From Actinomadura syzygii (GTDB lineage Bacteria > Actinomycetota > Actinomycetes > Streptosporangiales > Streptosporangiaceae), in assembly GCF_008085905.1 (NCBI RefSeq), contig NZ_VSFF01000016.1:62001-126000 (forward strand): a stretch of DNA of 64,000 bases, given 5' to 3'. The notes below the pieces were generated by a model. That model saw nothing but the letters and a program-made list of their open reading frames with translations. It was not told where the DNA came from and ran no database searches. Shown in pieces: positions 11,101 to 18,687 of the stretch. The translations under genes and the position numbers were made by a program. Position 1 is the first letter of the stretch. Each line of letters starts with the position of its first letter.

Positions 11101-13759
11101 CGGGGGCCGGATGCGCGACCTCGTCGTGGGCGACAAGATCAGCGACCTGCACGGCAACAAGGGCGTCATCTCCCTGGTCGTCGACCGCCAGATGCGGCCG
11201 GACCAGGCGCGCGAGCAGGGCATCGAACGCGAGGTCGCGTGGTTTGCCGCCAATGCCGATCTCGACGTCGTCATGAGCCCGTTCAGCCTCATCTCCCGGC
11301 GCAACGCCGGCTCGGCGCGCGAGCTGATGGACAGCCGGGTCGCCGACCTGGTCTCGCCCGGCGGCGAGTACAAGCACAGCGCACTGGGCGAGATGCGGTT
11401 CGTCATCACGCACATGGCCGTCGACGAGAAGACGAAGATCTACGACGACGAGGCCATCCTGGCCGGCCGGGGCCGCAAGGCCTCCAGCCAGCTGGCGTGG
11501 GCGCTCGGCGCGCAGGACTGTCCAGCGATCATGACCGAGTTCTACGGCGGCAACACCGGGGCCGAGGCGAACCTGCGCGAGTACATGCTCAGCGTCGGCC
11601 TGGACATGGAGGCCGACGGCACTCTGCGCGTGGTCGGCCGGGCCGTCGACGGTGCCGGGTTGAGCCATGAGGCACTCGACGAGCGGCCGCAACGCCGGCT
11701 CATCCGGATGCCGGAGCTCGTGCGCACCGCCAACGGCGGTCTCAACGCCACGGCGATGAGGAAGGCATTCGGCGAGCTCATCGGCGACAGGGGTGGAGAC
11801 CTCGAAATCCCGTTCCCGCTGAGTTATCCGACCGGCGAGCAGACCGAGGCGGTCACGGCCTCCTCGTGGAAGCTGCCGGTGCTCAGCTCGCACCTGCGCT
11901 CGGGCCAGGAGTTCCAGGACGGCTCGACGGTCACCCACGACTACACCAACCGCTATCTCGACATCCACGAGCAGGCGTGCCGGTACCGCGCAATGCGGGA
12001 GAAGCTGAACGGCGGTTCTCTCGGACAGCAGGCGCGCGCGACCCTTGTCGAGGACATGAGCAAGGCGGCCAGGCACGCGCAGCGCAAGTTCGAGTCGATC
12101 ACCTCCGATCTGGAGCACCGCGTCTTTACCGGGAGGAAGAACGCCTTCAAGACCGGGCTGATGTCCTCGCGGCTGCCCGATTCGGCGACCGCGGTGTGGA
12201 CGGCCGACCCGCGGCTGGACATCGATCAGGTGGCGATGGGCCCCGTCATGGCCGAGCAACTCGGATTCGCCGAAGGCGACCACGCGCTCATCTGGCGTGA
12301 CCCGGTGCTGCGCGATGCGGGCCTGCGCTACCTGCGCGTGGCCATCGACGAGCGCCTCACGGGCGTGGCGATCAACCCGGTCATGGACGCCTGCTTCGAC
12401 GGCGACTTCGACGGCGACGCGGTCGCCGTGGTCAAGCTGCACACCCAAGCGGCCAAACGCCAGGCGATGGAGAAACTGGCGGTTCCGGCGAACCTGCTCG
12501 ACACCGGCGTGGTGAGCGAGCGGGGCACGCACCCGCTGGCGATGCAGGTCTCCCTCGACACTCAGGTAGCCCTGTCCAAAAGCCCGCAACTGCGCCAGGA
12601 GCTGGACGCCCTGAGCGGTGAGACCAACCTCATCGGGCAGGGCGCGGACGCCGAGGACACGGAGACGACCCGCGCGCGCCTGGACGCCGCCGCGCAGCGG
12701 CTCAGTCTCTTCTACCGGGCCGCCCAACGCGGCGAGTACGGCACGGCCCTGAATTTCTCCGATCACGAAGCGCACCTGCGGAGCGTGCGCGAGGTCTGCG
12801 TCGACACCGGGGCCAAGGGCAGCGAGAACAAGCTCGCCGACTACGAGCGCTACCTCGGCCAGGACGGCCGGCCCGGCATCACCCAGGACGACCAGGAGGC
12901 CTCGATGTTCGCCACCGCGATCAAGGCCCACGGCACCGGCCTGGGCGGCTCGTACTCCCAGCGGGCGGTGCGGGCGCTGCGCAACGCCGACCTCAAGGCG
13001 GTCCTGGAGGTCACCTACCCGGTGACGCAGTCGATCCTGCAGGCCAAGCACGACGCGGCCGAGGCCCGGCACAAGTACGAGATGCTCCAGGGCCCCGGGC
13101 GCGACCTGTGGAGGGGCCGCAAGCTCGAGCACCTCGGGCCGGGCCAGTGGCGGACCGAGGTCGCCCAGGGCGGGCCCGTGCAGGCAACCAAGGAGGAGTG
13201 GACCGAGCAGTTCATCGACTTCTACCGGGCCAAAGACGGGTTCGGTGTCACGGTGAACCCGGAGTATGTGTCCCGGGTGGCCGAGGCGCTGGCCGACCCG
13301 AGGACCGGGCTCGTGCGCAATCTCGAGGACGACCCCTCGCTGGCCGGCTCCCTCATGGACCGGATGGCCTACGGCGGCACGCTGCAGGACCTCATCACAG
13401 CGGCCGACGACCACGAGAACCTCTTCGACGGCGAGAAGAACACCCAGTTCGCCTCGGCGGTCACCCGCCGGGCCCGGGCGCTGGTCGACGCACAGCTGGC
13501 GGGAGTCGGTCTGGATCCAGCGGATCCGGACGCCCCGGCCGCCGCAGACGCCGAGGAGCCGGTCATCGACGAGGCGCTCGTCAAGCGCGACGTCATGGCC
13601 GACGGCCACGCCGGGGCGCAAGCCCGGGGAGCCCGCCGCCGCTCGGCACACGCCGTCACCGCCGGCGTTTCCAGCCCGTCCCGGACGCCCGCCTACGCAC
13701 CGTCGATCGACATCGACGCCACCACAGACGACACCGACACCGAGATGGGGAGATGGTGA
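8156..13759 (+). CDS. Single-chain multisubunit-type RNA polymerase (beta-beta' fusion)
   Basis: 1867 residues. The beta-like part has GGWTADDPIVVSREFAE (compare GYNFEDAIVISERL of RpoB) near residue 960 and GDKISDLHGNKGVIS near 990, keeping both lysines of the RpoB GDK..GRHGNKG motif. The beta'-like part has the universal magnesium-binding signature: CFDGDFDGDAVAVV, with D1417, D1419 and D1421 of DFDGD, preceded by a RDPVLR..GVAINPVM context like RpoC. KAHGTGLGGSYSQRAV near 1600 could be the trigger-loop region. So it is a two-barrel RNA polymerase with both catalytic halves in one chain, in the order beta then beta', much shorter than RpoB plus RpoC. No alpha, omega or obvious sigma-binding coiled coil was recognised. 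The GTG start follows an inverted repeat. The next gene overlaps its stop codon. It probably transcribes genes of the element. Confidence 0.88.
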   Translation: MKTAHGLRRYLYEYIVHDAIRQAREATGSIIPISQAKLIRRRIDEHLAEEKTSLADPSLSIPPFLTALDRALAETVPGAQPLFGDHSGGDPNYQRLQARFMHQVGLGPGASASPALPISPYDPAWSARATVKQAGTALTYAADDTITRVAAGETERLSAPECGSMMLWRLDGDGKAIEAGQAMTDEDVCGLTALMDKMSASEYQQVREWVIDGGRDPRTGRIDRNRFMTPAALARSVAMLGELQSQGIGYEVLRDQNPGQIKARISGTGMEVRLTESREREDYAGARIYDDGMVVRYSTNHKIGQGRTAVYSPTPAEAVDLLRFAQGRVIERQDQPGVTVGALGSTHTEMVRKGRGGPSEPTDIQDSYHVGKVSMFAVKDYRVPGGRRREGSKVMLRRDATDRGLPEYFVDAEPAEKYLMDAVSSARENLAAALDVEGLMGYYDERRAAVSADAAGAPVEPDPPRFSSDAEVAAIQRSYWDVLIGRKSRLLRPGATEEMYAERLGAIGELQAEGAGIETDLGNLVYAGSAADKIRAHAEDVLDEMVGTWEPQFREVDGEFVEQRFDPVRVAKHMSSPTGQWSNLDNLASALRRAEVDPAEMMGAGFQSNRFKDRLIRFDPATAVAIDTHASDFIRRIGGCVRASIERNAAEVTGIFIDDRGVIGWNAEKVHRDGSVTEASGEIGQVFDVGEHGEIVTRFASGENALIVPGYEARIAAQAIGETKTVEERTLLRGYEQAMTERIEYQLAGDLLSGRSEVGEGASLNGVYSQLYGTKHPVDFIEHNLLYDVDALDAGGRIDPWTASILATEAKRVRYSNDIKAGSTVYAEHRAQSQQADPADDNHFDAWKLTGGRNMTVLTGTDQNGRRAPAGYFDPVMTGGATNQGIVRYLTADAQVGPDGRVTPGDPGTVTGSRAPLMGRAELETLRFDPFDRQQMTASTLMQSSSITTPTGTAMMTFGGWTADDPIVVSREFAEANRIRGAGGRMRDLVVGDKISDLHGNKGVISLVVDRQMRPDQAREQGIEREVAWFAANADLDVVMSPFSLISRRNAGSARELMDSRVADLVSPGGEYKHSALGEMRFVITHMAVDEKTKIYDDEAILAGRGRKASSQLAWALGAQDCPAIMTEFYGGNTGAEANLREYMLSVGLDMEADGTLRVVGRAVDGAGLSHEALDERPQRRLIRMPELVRTANGGLNATAMRKAFGELIGDRGGDLEIPFPLSYPTGEQTEAVTASSWKLPVLSSHLRSGQEFQDGSTVTHDYTNRYLDIHEQACRYRAMREKLNGGSLGQQARATLVEDMSKAARHAQRKFESITSDLEHRVFTGRKNAFKTGLMSSRLPDSATAVWTADPRLDIDQVAMGPVMAEQLGFAEGDHALIWRDPVLRDAGLRYLRVAIDERLTGVAINPVMDACFDGDFDGDAVAVVKLHTQAAKRQAMEKLAVPANLLDTGVVSERGTHPLAMQVSLDTQVALSKSPQLRQELDALSGETNLIGQGADAEDTETTRARLDAAAQRLSLFYRAAQRGEYGTALNFSDHEAHLRSVREVCVDTGAKGSENKLADYERYLGQDGRPGITQDDQEASMFATAIKAHGTGLGGSYSQRAVRALRNADLKAVLEVTYPVTQSILQAKHDAAEARHKYEMLQGPGRDLWRGRKLEHLGPGQWRTEVAQGGPVQATKEEWTEQFIDFYRAKDGFGVTVNPEYVSRVAEALADPRTGLVRNLEDDPSLAGSLMDRMAYGGTLQDLITAADDHENLFDGEKNTQFASAVTRRARALVDAQLAGVGLDPADPDAPAAADAEEPVIDEALVKRDVMADGHAGAQARGARRRSAHAVTAGVSSPSRTPAYAPSIDIDATTDDTDTEMGRW

Positions 13760-15507
13760 TGGACAGCGACCGGGGAAGCCGCGGTGGAAAGCAGCTGCAG
13801 ATCCTGCAAGGCGAGATCCTCACCGCTGATCCGCGCCAGGAGCACCCGTACGAGCCGTTCGATTCCTTCGAGCAGCCCGTCGACGCCGAGTGGACCGAAG
13901 GACCACCCCCGCACGGGGAAACGAGCTGGCGGGTGCGGTGGGACCGGGCCAAGACCTTCTTCACCACCGGCCCCCAGCGGCGGTGGGAAGAGCGCCAGCG
14001 GGCACGCGCCACCGAGCGTGAGCGCCTGGGCGCCGAACCCCGGCTGAGCGAGCGCGACGAACTGCGTCTGCTGCGGGAGAACATCGCCGACGCCGGCGAG
14101 AGATACATGGAGTCGCTGCGCCTGTCGGACATCCACGCGCCCGGGTTCACCGACGACGAACGGGCCAAGAAGGTCAGTGCCCTGCACAGCGTCTACGCCC
14201 AGATGATGGTCGCTTCCTGCCTGCGGCCGATGCAGCAAGGGGTCAACGCCGCGGCGATCGTGCGGGCGGCGTCGACGATGACGACGATGTATCTGCTGTC
14301 GCCGACCTTCCAGAACGTCGTCAAGGAGTACGCCGAGCCGGTCAGGGAGGCGATCCAGAACCGGATCGACGCCAAGGCCCGATCGAAGATGGATCGTGCG
14401 CAGTACCGGGCGCGGGTGGCCAACAGATTCCTCGCACAGCGGAACAAGGGGCTGGCCGACCTCGGGGACAGGCGGATCGACCTCGTCGATCCGCGTTCGC
14501 TCATGTCGGCCAAGTGGCAGAGGCGTTTCGACGACCTGCAGTTCCGCGAGCGCGGCAACCGCGAGATGTTCACGGCCCGCTCGGCGGCGATGACCGAGGT
14601 GGCCCTGACCGAGAACGCGTTCGCGCGGATGCGCCATCCCGGCGCCGACACCAACCAGATCGCCACGAGCTACAACGCCATGATCGCACTGCTGTACAAG
14701 CAGGCCGAGGACGACGGCCTGACCCGGCAGGACGTCGCCCAGGCCTCACGCGTCGTCCTCGGCGAGCGGGTCCGCGACGACCCGCGGGTTCAGGTGATGA
14801 TCGAAGGGATGGCCCACGGACGGCTGCGGATGAGCCCGCCCCACCACGAGCGCATCGCCGGAACGGACCGGGTGCACAAGGTCTGGCGCGGCACATTCGA
14901 GAATTACCTCGGCGACGAGGTCGTGCCCACCCGGTACAGGGACCCGGACAATCAGGCGGGCGTGCTCGGCGCGTTCACGCTGCGCAGCCCCATGTCGGCC
15001 ACCGCCCACCAGGGCGAGATGGCCACGACGATGGCGCAGACGATGGCGAACGCCATCGAGCGCGGCGACATGGCGGCCTTCAACCAGGACATGGCCGGAT
15101 ACATGCTCGGCTACGTGGCGCGGGCCGAGAAGTTCGACGGCGACGGCGTGCCCGGCGCGGTCCCCGACCGCCTCTTCCAGTCCCGGACGATGCTGGCGGC
15201 CATGACGGCCGACGGCTTCAACGACAAGGAACTGCAGGAGACCTACGCCAACGCCTACGTCGAGGCCATCGAAGCCGTCCGGGACGCCTATCCGGAGTTC
15301 AGCCGGCAGTGGGGCCAGACCTACGGCGAGAACTGGCAGGACTTCATGCACCGGGCCACGGTCGACCCCCGTCAGGCCCACGCGGACTGGCAGGCGCACC
15401 AGGCCGCGGGCGGAACCGGAGCACCCGGATCCGAGCGGGGGGCAGGGAGGGAGCGCCCAGGGCCACCGCACAACGAGCAGCAAGCGGGGGCGCAGTACCA
15501 GGCGTGA
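13759..15507 (+). CDS. Hypothetical protein in RNA polymerase operon
   Basis: 582 residues, family not recognised. The start ATG 13759 shares a base with the stop of the polymerase gene and has GGGGAG 6 nt upstream; ATG 13753 is an in-frame alternative. The first ~90 residues are charged and probably disordered, the middle is mainly helical with hydrophobic helices (AAIVRAASTMTTMYLLSP near 155-175), and the last ~50 residues are low-complexity Gly/Ala/Gln/Pro. No catalytic motif was seen. Stop-start overlap implies coupled translation, so an accessory subunit of the fused polymerase or a structural partner of the transfer system are both possible, neither proven. Confidence 0.75.
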   Translation: MDSDRGSRGGKQLQILQGEILTADPRQEHPYEPFDSFEQPVDAEWTEGPPPHGETSWRVRWDRAKTFFTTGPQRRWEERQRARATERERLGAEPRLSERDELRLLRENIADAGERYMESLRLSDIHAPGFTDDERAKKVSALHSVYAQMMVASCLRPMQQGVNAAAIVRAASTMTTMYLLSPTFQNVVKEYAEPVREAIQNRIDAKARSKMDRAQYRARVANRFLAQRNKGLADLGDRRIDLVDPRSLMSAKWQRRFDDLQFRERGNREMFTARSAAMTEVALTENAFARMRHPGADTNQIATSYNAMIALLYKQAEDDGLTRQDVAQASRVVLGERVRDDPRVQVMIEGMAHGRLRMSPPHHERIAGTDRVHKVWRGTFENYLGDEVVPTRYRDPDNQAGVLGAFTLRSPMSATAHQGEMATTMAQTMANAIERGDMAAFNQDMAGYMLGYVARAEKFDGDGVPGAVPDRLFQSRTMLAAMTADGFNDKELQETYANAYVEAIEAVRDAYPEFSRQWGQTYGENWQDFMHRATVDPRQAHADWQAHQAAGGTGAPGSERGAGRERPGPPHNEQQAGAQYQA

Positions 15508-15884
15508 GGAGAGCCGGACCAGGAACCAGCAACAAGGCGCAGACTTTGGAGGGCACCTTGCCCCGGCAGCAGCACGGACTTCCCACTGCCAGCCAGTTGG
15601 CCGACTGCTTCGGCTTCGTCACGCCGGAGGACCGGGCGAGATGGGAGCAGGCCCGCCAGTACAGCCAGCCGCGGGTGTCGGCGGCCAGGGAGATGATCAC
15701 GTCCTCGCTGGAGGCGGCCGCAGAACTCGCCCAGCAGGGCATCCAGGCCAAACTGCGAGCGGCGTACCAGGTCGAGGCCCAGCAGAAGGAACGGTCGCGG
15801 ACGACGGCACGGACGGTCACCGAGGTCGTCGACTTCGAGGACCGCGATGACCGGCGGGAGATCGACCAGACCTTCGAATTCTGA
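15504..15884 (+). CDS. Small hypothetical protein, coupled to preceding gene
   Basis: About 126 residues from GTG 15504, which overlaps the preceding stop (GTGA). A TTG at 15558 with GGAGGG 4 nt upstream is a strong alternative start and would give 108 residues. The product contains SQLADCFGFVTPEDRARW then Ala/Gln-rich helices and ends acidic (VVDFEDRDDRREIDQTFEF). Family unknown. Last of the three overlapping genes that begin with the fused polymerase. Confidence 0.55.
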   Translation: MRRAGPGTSNKAQTLEGTLPRQQHGLPTASQLADCFGFVTPEDRARWEQARQYSQPRVSAAREMITSSLEAAAELAQQGIQAKLRAAYQVEAQQKERSRTTARTVTEVVDFEDRDDRREIDQTFEF

Positions 15885-15909
15885 GACGATTCGAATAATC
15901 CGCCGAAAC

Positions 15910-15955
15910 TTTTGACCACCCTTGGATGGCCAGATCCAGATGGACTGGTTTACGT
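15910..15955 (+). promoter_or_regulatory. Candidate promoter region of the HU-like gene
   Basis: TTTTGACC at 15910-15917 and ATGGAC at 15940-15945 repeat the two elements seen before the 1794 gene (TTTTGACC then ATGGAC), here 22 nt apart instead of 18. TTTACG follows. The motif lies about 55 nt before the start at 16001. Confidence 0.35.
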
Positions 15956-16000
15956 GAGAACCGAATATGCGCATGCGGAAGTAGGGAAATGAGGATGGCA

Positions 16001-16342
16001 ATGGCACAGCAGCGGCGCATCAGCAAGCGTGAGTTCATCGCCCGGGTCGCGGCACGCAGCGGAATGCCGACCAAGACGGTGAGTTCTGTCTACGAAGGGA
16101 TCTTCGACGAGCTCACCAGTGCCGTGTCCAACGGGGAGACGGTGGTACTGACGAGCTTCGGCCGGTTCTACCGACAGGCCCACAAAGGCCACAAAGTTCG
16201 GTTCGGCAAATCCGATGTCGATGACTACCCGGTGCTGAAGTTCTCGGCGTCAAGAAGCGTCAACCGGCACCTCGATAGCGACGAAGAGTTGGGAGAGAGC
16301 AAGGTCGGCGCGGGAGACGAGACCATGCCTGCAGTCTCGTGA
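16001..16342 (+). CDS. HU/IHF-family DNA-binding protein
   Basis: 113 residues. It follows the HU pattern: KREFIARVAARSGMPTKTV, helix, then VVLTSFGRFYRQAHKGHKVRFG corresponding to the beta-arm entry (GFGtF) and a C-terminal VLKFSASRSVNR like the family's FKPGKALK end. HU proteins bend DNA and help replication, recombination and compaction. The ATG at 16001 has GAGG 6 nt upstream; ATGs at 15989 and 15995 are less well placed. The gene has its own AT-rich upstream island and is followed by a strong terminator. It is the element's own nucleoid protein, alongside Lsr2 at 62022. Confidence 0.88.
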   Translation: MAQQRRISKREFIARVAARSGMPTKTVSSVYEGIFDELTSAVSNGETVVLTSFGRFYRQAHKGHKVRFGKSDVDDYPVLKFSASRSVNRHLDSDEELGESKVGAGDETMPAVS

Positions 16343-16352
16343 TAGCGAGAGA

Positions 16353-16393
16353 AAAGAACCCCGGGAGCGCACGAAGCACTCCCGGGGTTCTTT
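16353..16393 (+). terminator. Rho-independent terminator after HU-like gene
   Basis: Perfect 15-bp stem, AAAGAACCCCGGGAG at 16353-16367 and CTCCCGGGGTTCTTT at 16379-16393, with an 11-nt loop. The A-rich left flank and T-rich right arm allow function in either direction. Confidence 0.85.
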
Positions 16394-16634
16394 GCGTGAA
16401 GGTCACTGGTCCGACAGGGCCCCGAAGATGACGACGATGGACATGATGACCGCCGCCGCACCGGCCTTGAGGTGAACGGTGCCGAAGGGCGGACTCGACC
16501 AGGTCGAACTCGCGACCGGATCAGGTGGCAGTCCGTGACGGTCCCTATGAATGCCCTCTGAAGGTCCCCGCAAAGGCGGTCGCACGCTCGGATGTCGACC
16601 ATCCTTGTGATCATCGATCTTCCGAGGAGAGACC
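16394..16634. other. Intergenic, no confident gene
   Basis: On the minus strand the frame ending at 16403 encodes a hydrophobic tail (AAAVIMSIVVIFGALSD) that looks like a membrane segment, but I see no credible start codon or ribosome site, so it is not called as a gene. Confidence 0.3.
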
Positions 16635-17126
16635 ATGCCGAACACTGTCTGGGGCCTGCCGGTTCATCCACTCATCGTTCATATCGTTGTCTTCCTGGTT
16701 CCGCTGACTGTGCTGGCCGCCCTGACAGTGGCGCTATGGCCTAGAGCACGACGGCTACTGGCACCCTGGGTCCTCGGCCTGGCCACCGTCGCCGTCGTAA
16801 CGATCCCTTTGGCCACCGAAAGCGGAGAACACCTGGAAGCACAAGTCCCCCGATCTTCCCTGGTGGAAGAGCATGCGGAATTGGCGGACACGCTGCTTCC
16901 CCTAGCGGCCGCGCTCTGGGGGGCCCTGGCCGTCATCGTCGCCGTCGGCCTCTACGTTCGACGAAACGCGGATCGGCCGGAACGCTGGGCCAATGCGGTG
17001 ACGCTTGTGGCCGTGGTCCTCACGGTCGGGTTGGCGGCCAGCACCGGCGTTCAGGTGATCCGGATCGGGCACAGCGGCGCAAACGCGGTCTGGCACGATG
17101 TGGGCAGCCGGCGCACTGCCCCCTGA
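16635..17126 (+). CDS. DUF2231-like integral membrane protein
   Basis: 163 residues with four predicted membrane spans. It begins GLPVHPLIVHIVVFLVPLTVLAAL, matching the HP..VH..hhhhP start of DUF2231 proteins, has LVEEHAELADTLLPLAA in the middle, and ends with RIGHSGANAVWHDV like the family's G..GHRGG.hVy tail. The function of the family is unknown; members are often next to redox or metal proteins. GAGGAGAG stands 5 nt before the ATG. It looks like actinobacterial cargo, unrelated to the replication genes. Confidence 0.75.
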   Translation: MPNTVWGLPVHPLIVHIVVFLVPLTVLAALTVALWPRARRLLAPWVLGLATVAVVTIPLATESGEHLEAQVPRSSLVEEHAELADTLLPLAAALWGALAVIVAVGLYVRRNADRPERWANAVTLVAVVLTVGLAASTGVQVIRIGHSGANAVWHDVGSRRTAP

Positions 17127-17557
17127 CCGTGTCGGCGATCCTGTTGCTGGTCGCCGGTCTTACCCGGGCGGATCCGGCCTTTGCTCAGGCTGTCGTGCAG
17201 GTGGGCCAGTGCCGCCAATTGCCCCCTGGAGCCATCCTTCGTAGAGGACAGTCGGTCAGATCAGCGGTCCCAGGAGGTTCCTCGCGGGCCTACGGCCTCG
17301 CGCTGTCTGGCACCCGGCCGACCGGATCCTGCAAGCTCGCTGCCTTGTCCCGCTCGCCGTTTACCTCGGCAGCCGGGGCTTGCGCCTGATTCCCAGTGGT
17401 TCTGCGCCACGGCGCCGCCCGTGGCACCGTGGACCACGACTTCGATGCAGACCTTAGGACCGTAGGCCATCTCCTTCAGGTCGGGCACAAGTTGGTCCGG
17501 TATCTGTGCGCGTAGGCCGTCCGGCAACCGCGGGCGGGCCGCCGGGCGAGCCTTGTG
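17127..17557. other. 430 bp without a convincing gene
   Basis: Open frames exist on both strands, but none has a normal start, ribosome site or even codon use. A minus-strand stretch near 17390-17470 reads VCIEVVVHGATGGAVAQ and may be a gene scrap. Nothing else was seen. Confidence 0.4.
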
Positions 17558-18511
17558 TCAGATGAGGAGGCCAGCGGCGTGGGCGGCCGCGTCGGGGAGC
17601 AGGTAGAACTCGATCTTCGCGACGGTTCCGAGTGAGGTGCCCGCCTGAACACCGTCGGTGTACCAGCTGGTGCCCGGGCCGGTGTGATGGGTGTTCAGCG
17701 CCCACAAGGTCGTTTCGACCATGTCGTCGCTCATCTCGGCGGCGTCCTGGCCGCCGTCGCCCGGTCGTTGAGTGGTTTTGTCCAGCGCGTAGCGCTCCAG
17801 GGCGCCCGGCCGTGCATCGGTGTCGAGACGGAGCGGGTTCACGGTCCAGTTCTGGTGCTCGGGGAGCGGGCCGGTGAGCGCAACGGCGACGACATCCAGG
17901 ATGCCCATCGCGGATCCCTGTCCCATCGTGTGCGTTCCGAGCACGGCCTTCTCGACGGGCGGCAGGCACTCGTGCCGGTCGGCCATGTTGTCGAGGTCGG
18001 CGAGCGTTGGCCTCAAATTCTGCGCCCGTCCGCCGATCGTGCCACACCGGGTGCAGCGGTACTCGAAGGCAGGCCGGAAGACGATGTCACCGCTTTCCAG
18101 GACGCCTTTGCCCACCTCGAATGACGCACGCCACTCTGGGTCGTCAGCGCTGCGATACTGCCGGAGACCGAGTGCCTCTGCGCGGATGCCGCGAGGTGAG
18201 TGCAGCTCGGCTACTCGTGCGATCTCTTGGCCAACGCCGACATCACAACCGCACACGAGACAGTACCGGAGATGCTTGATCCGGGTGGGCCAGTGCGCGA
18301 ACGCTAGGCGCGCGTGCCCGCACGGCAGCCGCACGACCACCAGGTTGTTATCCCCCGCGTCCTTGGACCAGCCCTCCTGCTCTTGCACCTCGGCGCGGAG
18401 CCGCTTCACCTCAGCACCCAACTCGATCGCCTCGGGCTGAAGCAGCGCCGGGTGCCTTGCGAGCAGTTCGTTGATGCGCCTTTCGTCCTCAGGGGTCATG
18501 TGGTCAGCCAC
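17558..18511 (-). CDS. Hypothetical protein with cysteine-pair zinc sites
   Basis: 317 residues, family not recognised. The GTG start at 18511 is chosen because AAGGAG lies 6 nt upstream; ATG 18544 has no ribosome site. An N-terminal helix with a short coiled coil (LGAEVKRLRAEVQEQEG) is followed by PCGHARLAFAHW...YCLVCGCDVG and later YRCTRCGTIG...DRHEC, two sets of Cys/His pairs that look like zinc ribbons. The C-terminal half is unknown (GTSWYTDGVQAGT, IEFYLLPDAAAHA). It is the last gene of a minus-strand run starting near 24953. Confidence 0.65.
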   Translation of the reverse strand: MADHMTPEDERRINELLARHPALLQPEAIELGAEVKRLRAEVQEQEGWSKDAGDNNLVVVRLPCGHARLAFAHWPTRIKHLRYCLVCGCDVGVGQEIARVAELHSPRGIRAEALGLRQYRSADDPEWRASFEVGKGVLESGDIVFRPAFEYRCTRCGTIGGRAQNLRPTLADLDNMADRHECLPPVEKAVLGTHTMGQGSAMGILDVVAVALTGPLPEHQNWTVNPLRLDTDARPGALERYALDKTTQRPGDGGQDAAEMSDDMVETTLWALNTHHTGPGTSWYTDGVQAGTSLGTVAKIEFYLLPDAAAHAAGLLI

Positions 18512-18540
18512 GGCCTTCTCCTTCCAGTTCGTGGTGCTGC

Positions 18541-18687
18541 TCATCGGAGTTGCAGGTCATCAGCCAGACCTTGCGGAGCGCGCCGGGGCCAGGCGGTGGT
18601 AGCCCAGTCCGAAGGACCGGCTCGGTGGCTGGCCCCGGCGAGCAAGGGCGCACCCCCAGGTAGGGCGCTTAGGTCGGTGAGTTTCAT
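18541..18687 (-). CDS. Short relative of the 42962-43417 protein
   Basis: 48 residues. ATG 18687 overlaps the stop of the clamp-like gene (ATGA), so translation is probably coupled. Its start MKLTDLSALPGGAPLLAG is nearly the same as MKLADLRALPVGAPLLAG of the 151-residue protein at 42962-43417, after which this one ends early in unrelated residues. It looks like a truncated copy. Function unknown. Confidence 0.5.
   Translation of the reverse strand: MKLTDLSALPGGAPLLAGASHRAGPSDWATTAWPRRAPQGLADDLQLR

Noticed and set aside
8492..13651. 1719-residue open frame antisense to the RNA polymerase gene
   Set aside because: It mirrors the polymerase codons (high third-position GC yields open antisense frames) and has no recognisable domain.
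17261..17527. 88-residue minus-strand gene (IEVVVHGATGGAV)
   Set aside because: It needs a TTG start without a ribosome site, and the second half is shadow-like; kept only as a possible scrap.
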